Assembly: GCA_037893245.1 (NCBI GenBank)
Contig: JBAIAA010000314.1
Span: 248,001-312,000, forward strand
DNA: 64,000 bases
Reading direction: 5' to 3'
DNA from: Crossaster papposus
Taxonomy: Eukaryota; Echinodermata; Asteroidea; Velatida; Solasteridae
Of the stretch, positions 63,711-64,000 are shown piece by piece. Every line of letters starts with the position of its first letter. Within the stretch, counting starts at the first letter, position 1. A program made the translations under genes and the position numbers. The notes under the pieces were generated by a model. That model did no database searches and was not told where the DNA came from. It saw nothing but the letters and a program-made list of their open reading frames with translations.

Positions 63711-64000
63711 ATGAAGCAGAATCAGTGTCAAAAAGATCGGACGTGTTTTTACAACTCGGATGCTTTCCTAATTCGGATGTATTCCTAATTCGGATGCTTT
63801 TTGCAAACTCGGATGCTTTTTTAATTCGGATGAATTCGTAATTCGGATGCTTTTTGTAAACTCGGATGCTTTTTTAATTCGGATGAATTCGTAATTCGGA
63901 TGCTTTTTGTAAACTCGGATGCTTTTTTAATTCGGATGGTTTTTTAATTCGGATGCTTTTCTAGCTCGGATGCTTTTTATAAACTCGGATGCTTTTTTAA
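63711..64000. repeat. ACTCGGATGCTTTTT array, copy 2 (runs off the window)
   Basis: It begins with the same GAAGCAGAATCAGTGTCAAA leader as 61000, then AACTCGGATGCTTTTT/AATTCGGATGAATTCGT words. It is cut by the window end. Confidence 0.85.

Overview
This is a repeat-rich stretch of an animal nuclear genome. The evidence is one host gene split into five short exons by GT-AG introns, plus CR1/L2-like LINEs, a tRNA-derived SINE, piggyBac, PIF/Harbinger, hAT and Tc1/mariner-type elements, and Ty3/gypsy and DIRS fossils. The mix, with many ACATGTAC runs, fits a marine invertebrate such as a sponge, lancelet, echinoderm, cnidarian or mollusc. I cannot resolve the phylum from sequence alone.

The only host gene I can assemble is a mitochondrial pyruvate carrier 2 (MPC2) homologue on the minus strand. 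Its exons are at 39932-40100, 29222-29262, 27228-27312, 7157-7268 and 6764-6812. They give 151 codons plus a stop, and the intron phases (1, 0, 1, 2) agree at every junction. More than half of the window (6.8-40.1 kb) is therefore this gene, and almost all of it is intron filled by transposons.

Layout: 0-6.8 kb (downstream of MPC2) holds a CGACTAGTCG-type palindromic element, a CCCGGAT/CTACGGT element, a LINE remnant and four miniature inverted-repeat elements (MITEs). Intron 3 (7.3-27.2 kb) holds nested MITEs, a 5'-truncated LINE with a 23-bp target duplication, a 4.86-kb inverted-repeat transposon whose protein ends in a FEN/XPG-like nuclease region and a CXC cysteine cluster, a 1.1-kb foldback, a Ty3/gypsy fossil and a DIRS-like fossil. 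Intron 2 has a tRNA-like sequence and a LINE 3' end. Intron 1 (29.3-39.9 kb) has a 991-bp near-perfect palindrome, a THAP-domain gene fragment, a four-copy 1.3-kb satellite with GIY-YIG pieces, a 17-bp minisatellite and a hAT MITE.

Upstream of MPC2 (40.1-64 kb) are duplicated foldback blocks, a PIF/Harbinger MITE whose empty site is preserved elsewhere in the window, a nearly intact piggyBac (43.6-46.9 kb), two halves of a CR1/L2-like LINE, a roughly 14-copy satellite split by an AACCAAT-palindrome element, a second and larger CGACTAGTCG element framed by CCAACTCGG arrays, and GGATGCTTTTT arrays.

The strongest recurring theme is a shared architecture. Several apparently unrelated non-autonomous elements have inverted ends and subterminal regions made of dense arrays of one short, often palindromic motif, with a different motif for each family. 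The 4.86-kb nuclease/CXC transposon is the best candidate for an under-described mobile system. The gypsy and DIRS copies are broken fossils. All identifications come from reading the sequence; no database search was possible.
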